From positions 1-45,628 of the forward strand of contig JAPLDQ010000031.1 of the NCBI GenBank assembly GCA_026391675.1: DNA of 45,628 nucleotides. The letters are read 5' to 3'. This DNA comes from Bacteroidota bacterium (GTDB taxonomy: Bacteria; Bacteroidota; Bacteroidia; Bacteroidales; JACABE01). Positions 16,386 through 24,048 of this stretch are shown piece by piece; positions within the stretch are counted from its first letter, which is position 1; each line of letters starts with the position of its first letter. The notes below the pieces were generated by a model that was not told the DNA's origin, did not search any database, and saw only the letters and a list, made by a program, of their open reading frames with translations. The position numbers and the translations under genes were made by a program.

Positions 16386-16586
16386 TAAATAAATAAGATA
16401 TAAACATTATATTTTCAGACTTTTTTTCAATAACAATATTTATGCCAATTATTAATTACCATAGTTTTTGATTCGAAATTTTAACAAGTTTTAATAATTA
16501 ATCTGTCTAATATTATTTCAACTAAAAATATTATATTATAATTAAGAATTATTCGCTTTTTTATTCTGCATTTACCTCAAAATATT
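16386..16586. other. AT-rich divergent intergenic region
   Basis: The 343-bp gap between the DUF1573 gene and threonine dehydrogenase holds two divergent promoter candidates (16378-16385 minus, 16587-16594 plus). Between them is very AT-rich sequence without ORF, RNA-like fold or repeat that I can recognise. Confidence 0.5.
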
Positions 16587-16594
16587 TACCTTTG
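16587..16594 (+). promoter_or_regulatory. Promoter of the threonine dehydrogenase gene, -7 element
   Basis: TACCTTTG fits TAnnTTTG, 67 nt before the ATG at 16662. No standard -33 element is evident. Confidence 0.45.
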
Positions 16595-16661
16595 TTGATG
16601 AATTAACAGTCGAAAAAAATCAATCAAATATTTTTATAAAACACACTTAATCAAATAAATA

Positions 16662-17627
16662 ATGATAAAGAAAATATTAGTAACAGGTTCATCAGGACAA
16701 ATCGGGTCAGAATTGGTATTGGCATTACGTAATATTTATGGAGGCGAGAATGTTATTGCTTCCGATAAATGTGACAATGCCAGTAAAAAAATTAAAGATA
16801 GCGGCCCTTTTGTAAAATTAGATGTACTTGATGCATCAGCAATGGGAGCCATCATAGATAATTATCAGATTGATGCTATCATTCATCTGGCTGCAATTCT
16901 TTCAGCTGTTGGCGAAAAAAATCCTATGCTGGCATGGACAGTTAATATTAATGGTTTAATTAATGTGCTGGAACTAGCCCGTGAGAAAAAACTGGCAAGA
17001 GTGCTGATTCCAAGTTCAATCGCTGCATTTGGACCAACTACTCCGGTTGATAATACACCACAGAAAACCATTTTAAAACCAACAACCATGTATGGTGTTA
17101 CAAAAGTTGCCGGTGAATTACTGGCTGACTATTATGTTGCCAAATACGGAATGGATATCAGAGGTTTGCGCTATCCTGGTATTATCAGCAATGAGACTTT
17201 ACCCGGTGGCGGAACCACTGATTATGCTGTTGCAATATACTATGAAGCGGTTAAAACAGGAAAATTTGAATGCTTCCTCAGCGAAGATACCATGTTGCCA
17301 ATGATGTATATGCCTGATTGTTTAAAAGCAACCATTGATTTATTCCATGCTGATTTCAGCAAGTTAAAGAATCATTCCGACTTTAACGTTGGAGCTTTCA
17401 GCGTTACACCCAAATTATTGGCTGAATCCATTAAAAAATATATTCCCGGTTTTGAAATCACTTATAAAACTGATTTCCGTCAGGCAATTGCTGATTCATG
17501 GCCTAATTCAATTGACGACAGCTGTGCCCGCGAAGAATGGGGCTGGCAACCTGCATTTGATCTGGATGCGATGACACAGGATATGCTGAAAGTTATAGGC
17601 GAAAAGCACAAACAAGGGCTTATTTAG
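16662..17627 (+). CDS. tdh: L-threonine 3-dehydrogenase, epimerase-like (SDR) type
   Basis: 321 residues, extended short-chain dehydrogenase fold. The NAD-binding loop is VTGSSGQIGSEL, the catalytic Ser lies in IPSSIAAFGP, and Tyr144 and Lys148 lie in YGVTKVAGE. RYPGIIS and the downstream GGGTTDYAVAIYYEA stretch match the UDP-galactose-epimerase-like threonine dehydrogenases known from Bacteroidota and psychrophiles, not the zinc-dependent E. coli Tdh. It oxidises L-threonine to 2-amino-3-oxobutyrate, which Kbl then cleaves to glycine and acetyl-CoA. No kbl gene is in the window. Confidence 0.9.
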   Translation: MIKKILVTGSSGQIGSELVLALRNIYGGENVIASDKCDNASKKIKDSGPFVKLDVLDASAMGAIIDNYQIDAIIHLAAILSAVGEKNPMLAWTVNINGLINVLELAREKKLARVLIPSSIAAFGPTTPVDNTPQKTILKPTTMYGVTKVAGELLADYYVAKYGMDIRGLRYPGIISNETLPGGGTTDYAVAIYYEAVKTGKFECFLSEDTMLPMMYMPDCLKATIDLFHADFSKLKNHSDFNVGAFSVTPKLLAESIKKYIPGFEITYKTDFRQAIADSWPNSIDDSCAREEWGWQPAFDLDAMTQDMLKVIGEKHKQGLI

Positions 17628-17690
17628 TTATGAGTTATGAGTTATGAGTTATAAGTGACAAGCGAAAAGCGACAAGTTAGCAGTAAGTTT
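17628..17690. repeat. GAGTTAT heptamer tandem repeat and related words
   Basis: Directly after the tdh stop, four copies of the heptamer TATGAGT/TATAAGT occur head to tail. Then come related words (GACAAGCGAAAAGCGACAAG). The segment ends six bases before the next ATG. Similar words in reverse orientation follow the attC-like site at 18359-18388. Confidence 0.75.
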
Positions 17691-17695
17691 AAGAA

Positions 17696-18235
17696 ATGAA
17701 AAATCTGATATTTTTTTTATTTTTATTAATACTAACTTTAAACCTTTCAAGTCAGACTATTATTGAAAAGGAGATTCAGAAGTATATCAAAACGATTGAT
17801 TCATTAAAATCTAAGCATAAGCTTTTAAAAATCTCTTATCCTGACATGTCAGATTGTGGTGGCGGACTTGATGGCTATTATTTCAATAATAAACTTGTAT
17901 TAATTGATGCTACATATCAGGCTGAACTTGGATACTCTAGGAGAACAATATATCTAAAGGATACATTATTTATAAAAATAATATTTCGTAAACATTTTGC
18001 TGAATGGGAAAAATATTTTAAAAAATATCCAACAGAAAAGAGGGAAATTAATCCTTTGAAAATGACATATACTGACACAATACATGAAATAACATTTTGT
18101 ACTCCAACAATTTATTGTATAAAAGCTAAAAAGAAAATTATCAGTAAAAAAATTGACAAAGACCTTATAGGAATACTAATAACTTGTGGACAAAAAATGA
18201 AAAAAGAGCTTGAAAAAACAAAAACAAACCGCTAA
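17696..18235 (+). CDS. Small exported protein of unknown function (possible gene cassette)
   Basis: 179 residues with a signal peptide (about 1-20, ending LSSQ). The mature part is Lys/Ile-rich and contains SDCGGGLDGYYFNNKLVLID near residue 55, plus a C-terminal coiled, charged tail. I do not recognise the family. The stop codon TAA lies inside the left end of the attC-like inverted repeat, and the gene is isolated between word-like repeats. That is the arrangement of an integron gene cassette. Confidence is moderate that it is expressed, since codon use and the signal peptide look normal. Confidence 0.65.
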   Translation: MKNLIFFLFLLILTLNLSSQTIIEKEIQKYIKTIDSLKSKHKLLKISYPDMSDCGGGLDGYYFNNKLVLIDATYQAELGYSRRTIYLKDTLFIKIIFRKHFAEWEKYFKKYPTEKREINPLKMTYTDTIHEITFCTPTIYCIKAKKKIISKKIDKDLIGILITCGQKMKKELEKTKTNR

Positions 18236-18358
18236 CAGCACCTTGCTGCAAGCGGGGTTTTAAAAATAAAAAAATATAAAAAACAAGTAATTAACAAATT
18301 AGCAAGCAGAAAAGAAAGCGGGATTAACACCCCTCAAGCAGCAAGCTGTGGAACGTTA
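18233..18358. repeat. attC-like imperfect inverted repeat
   Basis: The ends are TAAC (18233-18236) and GTTA (18355-18358). Inside them, TTGCTGC (18243-18249) pairs with GCAGCAA (18338-18344), and GGGGTTTTAA (18254-18263) pairs with TTAACACCCC (18324-18333) with one mismatch. The right arm carries more bases between paired blocks than the left, giving extrahelical bases. Order and asymmetry resemble integron attC recombination sites (R and L boxes, unpaired spacers, variable loop), although the R boxes deviate from consensus. Confidence 0.5.
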
Positions 18359-18389
18359 TCACTTATCGCTTGCCACTAATCACTTACAA

Positions 18390-19733
18390 CTATCGAAAAG
18401 CGCTGATAATTTTATTGACCTCTGCAACTTTGGTTTCGAGTAAATCCGTATTGATTGCTTCTGCCAGAAAACGCAGATAAGGTTCAGTATTTGAAGGGCG
18501 AACGTTAAACCACCAGTCTTTAAACTCTACCCTGTAACCATCAAAATCAAAATAGGCCAAAGGTTTTTCCTGTGCCGAAAAATGATCACGGATGGCATCC
18601 ATGGCTTCCTGTTTCTGTTCAATTCTGAAATTAATTTCTCCGGAATTGGCATATTTTGAAATACCGGCAATAGCTTCAGACAGCTTAATGCCCTGTCTTT
18701 TAAATTTAGCCACTATATCAAGTACCAGTAAACAGGCTAATATTCCTGAATCGGAATAATAAAAATCCTTAAAATAATAATGTCCGGCGAGCTCACCACC
18801 GTAAATTCCGTCAATTTCGCGGAGTTTCAATGCGGCATAAGCTCTTCCAACCTTCCATGTATAGATTTCGCTGCCAAACTTCCTGATGTATTCGCCAACA
18901 GCTTTGGACGTGCGGATATCCTGCAGTACATTGCCTTTTAATCCTTTTTCTTCGAGAAAATAATGTGACAGTAAACCGATAATCAGATCTGGTGAAATAA
19001 ATTTACTGTTTTCATCCACAAACATAACCCGGTCAGCATCTCCATCAAAAATAACACCTATATCGCTTTTATTTTCAGCAACCAAATGCTGCAAATCGAC
19101 AATATTCTCAGCTTCAAGCGGATTGGCCTCATGATTGGGAAAACTGCCATCCAACTCATCGAAAATATAATGCGGCTGATTACCTAGTATGTCTTTTATC
19201 AATAAGGCTGCCATGCCATTAGAACAATCCATGGAAATATTCAGATTGCTGATATCCGATAAATAATTACGTTGAAAATCAAGATATTTTTCCTTTATAT
19301 CATATTCAATAATTTTGCCTTTTTGTGGAGCAATAATGATATCAGCAGTTTCCATCAATTTTTTCAGTTCACCTAAACCTGAATCAAGACCAACCGGCAA
19401 CGCATTGCTACGTGATATTTTTAATCCGTTATATTCCTTCGGATTGTGTGATGCGGTAATCATTACTGAAGCATCAAATCCGAATCTGGCAGTTGCCCAG
19501 TATACCAAAGGTGTGGTTGACAGACCGATATCATAAACATCTATGCCACTGTCAGTGATTCCTTTACATAAATACTCAAAAATCTCAGGAGAGGAAGCTC
19601 TTACGTCGCGTCCAACCAGAACTTTATCAGCCTTTAGCAATGAGGGCAGGAAAAATCCAATGCGGTAAACATCCGATTTATTAAAATCTTCATTGTAAAT
19701 CCCCCTGATATCGTATGCTTTAAATGCATTCAT
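18390..19733 (-). CDS. manB: Phosphomannomutase / phosphoglucomutase
   Basis: 447 residues, four-domain alpha-D-phosphohexomutase. The phospho-Ser is Ser95 in TASHNPKEYNGLK, the Mg loop is DGDADR (230-235), the sugar-binding loop is GGELAGHYYF, and the phosphate-binding loop is RPSNTEPYLRF near the C-terminus. The GGELAGH loop and overall length favour the bacterial PMM/PGM (AlgC/ManB-like) branch, which interconverts the 1- and 6-phosphates of mannose and glucose for nucleotide-sugar synthesis. It is last in a minus-strand run with mltG and the hydrolase-like gene, 14 bp after the latter. Confidence 0.92.
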   Translation of the reverse strand: MNAFKAYDIRGIYNEDFNKSDVYRIGFFLPSLLKADKVLVGRDVRASSPEIFEYLCKGITDSGIDVYDIGLSTTPLVYWATARFGFDASVMITASHNPKEYNGLKISRSNALPVGLDSGLGELKKLMETADIIIAPQKGKIIEYDIKEKYLDFQRNYLSDISNLNISMDCSNGMAALLIKDILGNQPHYIFDELDGSFPNHEANPLEAENIVDLQHLVAENKSDIGVIFDGDADRVMFVDENSKFISPDLIIGLLSHYFLEEKGLKGNVLQDIRTSKAVGEYIRKFGSEIYTWKVGRAYAALKLREIDGIYGGELAGHYYFKDFYYSDSGILACLLVLDIVAKFKRQGIKLSEAIAGISKYANSGEINFRIEQKQEAMDAIRDHFSAQEKPLAYFDFDGYRVEFKDWWFNVRPSNTEPYLRFLAEAINTDLLETKVAEVNKIISAFR

Positions 19734-19747
19734 AATTTAGGATAAAG

Positions 19748-20569
19748 TTATTTAGTAAATTTTTTAAGTTCTTCGAGGTATTTTGCTTTATTGATTGAAA
19801 AATTATTTTCTCCTGTAGCACCTATTACCTTGTAATCTTCAGTAGGGCATTTTGCAAGTTTTCTTAATAAACGGATATCTTTCTGGGCACAAATTTCATC
19901 TTTTTCGCCCCAGATTAATAATATTCCAGCAACATTTTTGCCTCTTTCAGCAACAGCATATTCAGGTTCTATCAGAAATTTATCGAAAGCCAAAGGAATA
20001 ATTACGTCCAGATTCTGAACTTCCTTTAATCTTTTTTGCATACTTTCCAGTGTATTATAAGGAGAATCGGCAATAATCTTATTTACTTCAGGACGGTTGC
20101 AGCCAACGCCTATAGATAAGCCGGCTCCCATGCCCTTACCGTATAAATCAACCTGGCGGTATTTAGAATAAAATTTGCGGGTGTAATCCAATACGGCATT
20201 TAAATCTTTTTCGAACTGAGCATACATATAAAAGTTATTATTTATCTTAAACTCACTGCTCTCACCATAGCCACGGTAATCATAAGTAATTACATTATAC
20301 CCCAACGTAATAAACTGACTGGCCATTTCTATCATATTCGACATATTGCCATCGCCACTATGACTTATAATAACTATTTTCTTTGATTCAGTTGCTGCTT
20401 TAAAAAACCATGCAGCTATATGCATATTGTCTTTTGTAGGTATTGTAAGCTTTTCATAAGTAATACCAAACTCATCGGGTAAAACTTTATATTCTTTTTC
20501 AGGTTTTAAGGCAAATAAAGCAGTTGTTGTTAATAATAATAGGGTAAATAATGATGTTAAGGTTTTCAT
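19748..20569 (-). CDS. Exported alpha/beta-hydrolase-fold protein, probably non-catalytic
   Basis: 273 residues with a signal peptide (about 1-20). The fold is clear: IVIISHSGDGNMSN, then VITYDYRGYGES, then the nucleophile elbow. The elbow should read G-x-S-x-G but reads GKGMG (144-148), with Gly146 at the serine position. Asp224 is kept (WGEKDE). The region where the catalytic His is expected reads TGENNFS, with no His. Two of three triad residues are thus missing, so it is likely a binding protein or pseudoenzyme. It lies between mltG and manB on the same strand, with a tandem repeat just before its start. Confidence 0.8.
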   Translation of the reverse strand: MKTLTSLFTLLLLTTTALFALKPEKEYKVLPDEFGITYEKLTIPTKDNMHIAAWFFKAATESKKIVIISHSGDGNMSNMIEMASQFITLGYNVITYDYRGYGESSEFKINNNFYMYAQFEKDLNAVLDYTRKFYSKYRQVDLYGKGMGAGLSIGVGCNRPEVNKIIADSPYNTLESMQKRLKEVQNLDVIIPLAFDKFLIEPEYAVAERGKNVAGILLIWGEKDEICAQKDIRLLRKLAKCPTEDYKVIGATGENNFSINKAKYLEELKKFTK

Positions 20570-20576
20570 TTTTTTA

Positions 20577-20651
20577 TTTAGTTATTAAGTTAATAGGTTA
20601 TTAAGTTATTAAGTTATTAAGTTATTAAGTTATTGGCTATTGGGTATTGGG
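20577..20651. repeat. TTAATAAC octamer tandem repeat upstream of the hydrolase-like gene
   Basis: In the sense of the downstream gene (minus strand) the unit AATAACTT is repeated about five times, then diverges (CCTATTAACTTAATAACTAA), and ends eight bases before the ATG. The same octamer in the same orientation precedes argF and pyrD. It fills most of the 99-bp gap after mltG. Confidence 0.85.
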
Positions 20652-20668
20652 ATTTATAAATAATGTAT

Positions 20669-21697
20669 TTAAAATATTTTTCGTTTATTAAGAGCTTGCT
20701 GATATTTGCGGGCATTTTCCAGGTGATCATTCATATTTTTAGCAAAATTATGATAGCCTGAAAAATCTTCTTTGGCACAGAAATACAGATAATCTGTTTT
20801 TTTATTGGCCAAAACGGCATCAATAGAAGCAATGGAAGGAATACAGATGGGTCCCGGGGGCAAACCTGAATATTTATAGGTATTATAAGGCGAATCCGTT
20901 TGCAGATGCTTATTGAGTATGCGTTTTAATGTAAAATCGCCCACTGCATATTTCACAGTAGGATCAGCCTGTAAGAGCATGTTCTTTTTAAGCCGGTTAA
21001 CATAAACACTGGCAACAGTGGGTTTTTCGTCATTTTTATTGGTTTCTTCTTCAACTATGGAGGCAATAATTGCCACTTCTTTCTGGTTTAATCCGGCACT
21101 ATACAGCTTTGCATTACGATCATCGTTCCAGAATTTCCGGTATTCCTTCATAATCCGGTCCATCAGTTCGGCAGCAGAAGTATTCCACCATATTTTATAG
21201 GTGTTGGGAATAAAAAGTAAACGCAATTCTTCAGGATTCGTATTATATTTTGATAAAAAATCAGGATTTGCAAATGCACTAAGCAATGTTATGCTGTCAG
21301 TTTCAATTTGTCGGGATAATTTTCCCGCCAGTTGTTCATTGGTGCGGAGATTGTTAAAAACCAGATTAACCGCTTCCTGATTGCCTGAGCGCAGCATATT
21401 TACCAGTTGATTATTGTTCATGCCAGCTTTAAGTAAATATTTACCGGCTTTTACATTCTCTGCATAGCCTTTCTTTTTGGCCAGCCACTCAAATGAAGCA
21501 GTATTCTTCAATAAATTCTCACTTTCCAGCGTTTGCATCACCTGATTAAAATCTGCATGGGAATGAATGTATAAATAGGCTTTATCTTTAGCTACATTGG
21601 GTGCAAATAACCGCTGATAAATTACAAAGCCAACTATAAATGCTATCAGCACAATAATGACAGTTCCCCATTTAATATATTTTTTGTTCTTCTTCAT
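20669..21697 (-). CDS. mltG: Endolytic murein transglycosylase
   Basis: 342 residues, YceG family. A basic cytosolic tip and one membrane helix (about 10-28) are followed by a LysM-like domain (YLYIHSHADFNQVMQTLES) and the catalytic domain. The catalytic signature is IASIVEEET (211-219), where the Glu at 216 aligns with the E. coli catalytic Glu in ASIVEKET. QADPTVKYA and LPPGPICIPS, two further family signatures, are present. It cleaves nascent glycan strands in the periplasm and sets glycan length during peptidoglycan synthesis. It is first in the minus-strand run and has its own promoter. Confidence 0.95.
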   Translation of the reverse strand: MKKNKKYIKWGTVIIVLIAFIVGFVIYQRLFAPNVAKDKAYLYIHSHADFNQVMQTLESENLLKNTASFEWLAKKKGYAENVKAGKYLLKAGMNNNQLVNMLRSGNQEAVNLVFNNLRTNEQLAGKLSRQIETDSITLLSAFANPDFLSKYNTNPEELRLLFIPNTYKIWWNTSAAELMDRIMKEYRKFWNDDRNAKLYSAGLNQKEVAIIASIVEEETNKNDEKPTVASVYVNRLKKNMLLQADPTVKYAVGDFTLKRILNKHLQTDSPYNTYKYSGLPPGPICIPSIASIDAVLANKKTDYLYFCAKEDFSGYHNFAKNMNDHLENARKYQQALNKRKIF

Positions 21698-21716
21698 TTA
21701 AATTACGTTTGAAGCT

Positions 21717-21725
21717 GCAAAAATA
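21717..21725 (-). promoter_or_regulatory. Promoter of mltG, -7 element
   Basis: TATTTTTGC on the minus strand fits TAnnTTTG, 19 nt before the ATG at 21697. Confidence 0.65.
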
Positions 21726-21749
21726 GAAATTATACCTAAGTTTAGCTAG

Positions 21750-22265
21750 TTATTGATTCATCAATTGCAAAAAATATTCATCCTTCCAATCATTATCTGT
21801 GTTAACCCAGTCTTTTCGGGTACCACAGACCGTAAATCCATGTTTGGTAAACAATCTGAGACTGGCTTCATTATCCGTTAATATACTGCAATAGAGCTGA
21901 TGCAATTGCAATATATTAAAACAGTATTTAATAAGCGTTTCAAGTGCATCTGAAGCAAAACCATTACTCCTGTTTTCATCAGTAATTAATATACCAACAC
22001 CTGCTTTTTTGTTCAAAGGATCAAAATCAAAGATATCAATACAACCAATGGCTTTTTTATCATGAGATATCATCAATCTGAGTTGTTTGGCTGTATAAAT
22101 ATCCTGCAGGCTGAATACATATTGTTCCACGGCATAGCGTGAAAATGGGCAAACCGTATTTGAAATGTGCCAGACGCTGCTGTCGTTCTCCCAATTGTAA
22201 AGAAGATCAACATCTTCGGGTTCCATGGCACGGAGTTTTATAATTTTGCCAACTAATTGCTGCAT
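21750..22265 (-). CDS. GNAT-family N-acetyltransferase (RimL/SpeG-like)
   Basis: 171 residues. The protein begins with an IKLRAMEPEDVDLLYNWEND segment typical of the RimJ/RimL and spermidine acetyltransferase branch. The acetyl-CoA pyrophosphate loop is RSNGFASDAL (about residue 98), and C-terminal strand residues run LFTKHGFTVCG. It transfers acetyl from acetyl-CoA to an amine, either a protein N-terminus or a small molecule; which one cannot be said. The stop lies 25 bp upstream of the mltG promoter, in tandem with mltG. The leader contains word-like tandem repeats. Confidence 0.88.
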   Translation of the reverse strand: MQQLVGKIIKLRAMEPEDVDLLYNWENDSSVWHISNTVCPFSRYAVEQYVFSLQDIYTAKQLRLMISHDKKAIGCIDIFDFDPLNKKAGVGILITDENRSNGFASDALETLIKYCFNILQLHQLYCSILTDNEASLRLFTKHGFTVCGTRKDWVNTDNDWKDEYFLQLMNQ

Positions 22266-22332
22266 TGGATTTGGTGATTTAAAGATTTAGCGATTTGGTG
22301 ATTTAAAAATTCAAAGATTCAAAAATTCAATG
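22266..22332. repeat. GATTTGGT / GATTCAAA tandem repeats in the acetyltransferase leader
   Basis: Between the start codon and the promoter of the acetyltransferase gene there are three to four copies of a GATTTrG/GATTTAA heptamer, and then three to four copies of a TTCAAA(A/G)A octamer. If the promoter at 22342-22350 is used, the repeats are transcribed as the 5' leader. Confidence 0.75.
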
Positions 22333-22341
22333 AATTATTTT

Positions 22342-22350
22342 GCAAATATA
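22342..22350 (-). promoter_or_regulatory. Promoter of the acetyltransferase gene, -7 element
   Basis: TATATTTGC on the minus strand fits TAnnTTTG, 76 nt before the ATG at 22265. Confidence 0.55.
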
Positions 22351-22444
22351 AATAATTCTGAGCTTAATTATAAGTTGTTATCTTATAGAATAAAAAGATT
22401 ATTGATTCAGTAATCAGTTTTTATCATTAATCATATAAAAAGCA

Positions 22445-22475
22445 AAAAGCCGTCAATTACGTATTGACGGCTTTT
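22445..22475 (-). terminator. Intrinsic terminator of the Cys-rich membrane protein gene
   Basis: A perfect 13-bp stem (AAAAGCCGTCAAT with ATTGACGGCTTTT) closes a 5-nt loop, with A/T tracts on both sides. It lies 18 bp past the stop codon. Confidence 0.8.
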
Positions 22476-22493
22476 CTTTATTTGTAATTTATG

Positions 22494-22889
22494 TTATTCT
22501 TTTACTACTTTCTTTTCTCGTTCTATACAAATTACTTTTTTATCACAACAAGCTGCAGTTGAATCCATTTTCCCTTTTTCACAGCATTCATCATTCATTT
22601 CAATGCAATACATTTTGCAATTATGCATTGATTTACAATTTGTCATACTACTATCACCCATCATTCTACAATCATCGCCTTTACATTTATGGAACTTTGG
22701 ACAACCATGTATGCCATACGCCAAAGTTGTTAATAAGAGGATACAAGCAACAGCAACCGTATAAAAGCCTTTTACCCATTGCTTTTCATTTTTACTGATA
22801 AATCCCTTGATAATCTGGATAATACCATAAGTTTTGATAAGAATAACCAAAACGAATAAAACATAAAGAATTACATACATTAAATGCAT
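22494..22889 (-). CDS. Two-helix membrane protein with a cysteine-rich tail
   Basis: 131 residues that match no family I know. Helix 1 spans about 4-30 and helix 2 about 44-62, joined by a short charged loop. From residue 62 on, the tail of about 70 residues has eleven Cys, several His and many Met, as in CPKFHKCKGDDCRMMG, NCKSMHNCKMYC, ECCEKG and ACCDKK. Such spacing (C-x3-C, CC pairs) suggests soft-metal binding or multiple disulfides. A TAnnTTTG promoter precedes it and a strong terminator follows, so it is a single-gene unit. A metal-resistance or redox role is inference. Confidence 0.75.
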   Translation of the reverse strand: MHLMYVILYVLFVLVILIKTYGIIQIIKGFISKNEKQWVKGFYTVAVACILLLTTLAYGIHGCPKFHKCKGDDCRMMGDSSMTNCKSMHNCKMYCIEMNDECCEKGKMDSTAACCDKKVICIEREKKVVKE

Positions 22890-22917
22890 AGCTGATAAAT
22901 TTTAATTAATAATGATA

Positions 22918-22925
22918 CAAACTTA
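22918..22925 (-). promoter_or_regulatory. Promoter of the Cys-rich protein gene, -7 element
   Basis: TAAGTTTG on the minus strand fits TAnnTTTG, 28 nt before the ATG at 22889. Confidence 0.6.
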
Positions 22926-22965
22926 TAAATTATTTTTCAATAAAGTATATAAATCAGTAATAAAT

Positions 22966-23133
22966 TTAGAAGTTAGAAATTAGAAGGTAGAAGGTAGAAG
23001 GCAGAAGGTTGAGGGAAGAATTAAATCTGGAATTAGGAATCTGGAATTAGGAAATAAAAAAACTGACAATATGAGGACTTCTGCAAATTATCGCATCACC
23101 GCATCACCGCATTAACACATTATAATTCATAAC
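22966..23133. repeat. Cluster of different word-like tandem repeats
   Basis: Within 170 bp, five short tandem families follow one another: TTAGAAr copies, then AGAAGGT heptamers (four, 22980-23010), then two copies of a 14-nt TCTGGAATTAGGAA unit, then CGCATCAC octamers (three, 23092-23111), then ATAATTCATAACTC units that run into the 3' end of the RNase Z gene. No ORF or fold explains them. Confidence 0.8.
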
Positions 23134-24048
23134 TCATAATTCCACCTTCATTCCGTCTTCAGCGGCAATGGTATTGGGGAAATATTCCCGTGCTTCGTTC
23201 AATAAAGGAGACGCATCATCGTATCTTGCAGAGAAATGACCGATTAATAATTGCTTTACATTGGCTTTTCCGGCAATTATAGCAGCCTCTTTAGCGGTGG
23301 TGTGAAATTTTTGTTTTGCAATTTCAGCCATATCATCCAATAAGGTAGCTTCGTGGTAGAGTAAAGTGGTATTCTCAATAAAAGGGATGATGTTTTCATC
23401 GTAAATGGTATCGGAGCAATATGCATAGCTCCTTACATTAAGATTCGACTGGGTAATGACTTCATTTTTAAAAACAAGGCCTAGCTTATTGATATAATCC
23501 CCGCCGGCTTTTATATTTTTAATGGCATCGATATCCGGATTTTCCAAAGCGATAAATTCTTTATTTATTTTGATTCCATTTGCTTTTTCCCTGAACAGAA
23601 ATCCCCAGCAGGGAATGCGGTGCTGTAAGGGGAAAGCATAAATATCAACTTTTTTTGTTTCCAGTATCAATGATTTAACATCAGGCATCAATTCATGAAA
23701 AATCAGCGGATATAAAAGGGTGGTATTGGAATGTTTTAACTGTAAATCAATAATTTCCAGTAAAGCAGCAGGTGCATAAATATGCATGGGTTCTGTCCTG
23801 CCAAACAGGTGAGAAGTAAAAAGCAGACCCATCAACCCAAGATAATGATCACCATGGAGATGACTGATGAAAATATGATGGATACGGCTGCCCTTGATAC
23901 CGTATTTACGGATTTGCATCTGACATCCTTCTGCACAATCTATCAGAAATAAGCTATCATGAATATTTACTACATGGGCACTCAGATTCCTTGTTTTGGT
24001 GGGTGCAGCAGAACCACTGCCAAGGATGCAAAGAGAAAAAGGCTTCAT
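23134..24048 (-). CDS. rnz: Ribonuclease Z (tRNA 3' processing endonuclease)
   Basis: 304 residues, metallo-beta-lactamase fold. The zinc motif is HLHGDH (63-68), and further ligands lie in the YHEATLLDDM and IGHFSARY segments. The N-terminal LGSGSAAPTKTRNLSAH and the HTTAKEAAIIAGKA stretch are specific to RNase Z. It cuts the 3' trailer from precursor tRNAs in the cytosol, which matters for tRNAs without encoded CCA. The stop codon TGA lies within an ATTATGAGT repeat, and another copy of this repeat precedes the start codon, so the gene is framed by the same words. Confidence 0.93.
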   Translation of the reverse strand: MKPFSLCILGSGSAAPTKTRNLSAHVVNIHDSLFLIDCAEGCQMQIRKYGIKGSRIHHIFISHLHGDHYLGLMGLLFTSHLFGRTEPMHIYAPAALLEIIDLQLKHSNTTLLYPLIFHELMPDVKSLILETKKVDIYAFPLQHRIPCWGFLFREKANGIKINKEFIALENPDIDAIKNIKAGGDYINKLGLVFKNEVITQSNLNVRSYAYCSDTIYDENIIPFIENTTLLYHEATLLDDMAEIAKQKFHTTAKEAAIIAGKANVKQLLIGHFSARYDDASPLLNEAREYFPNTIAAEDGMKVEL

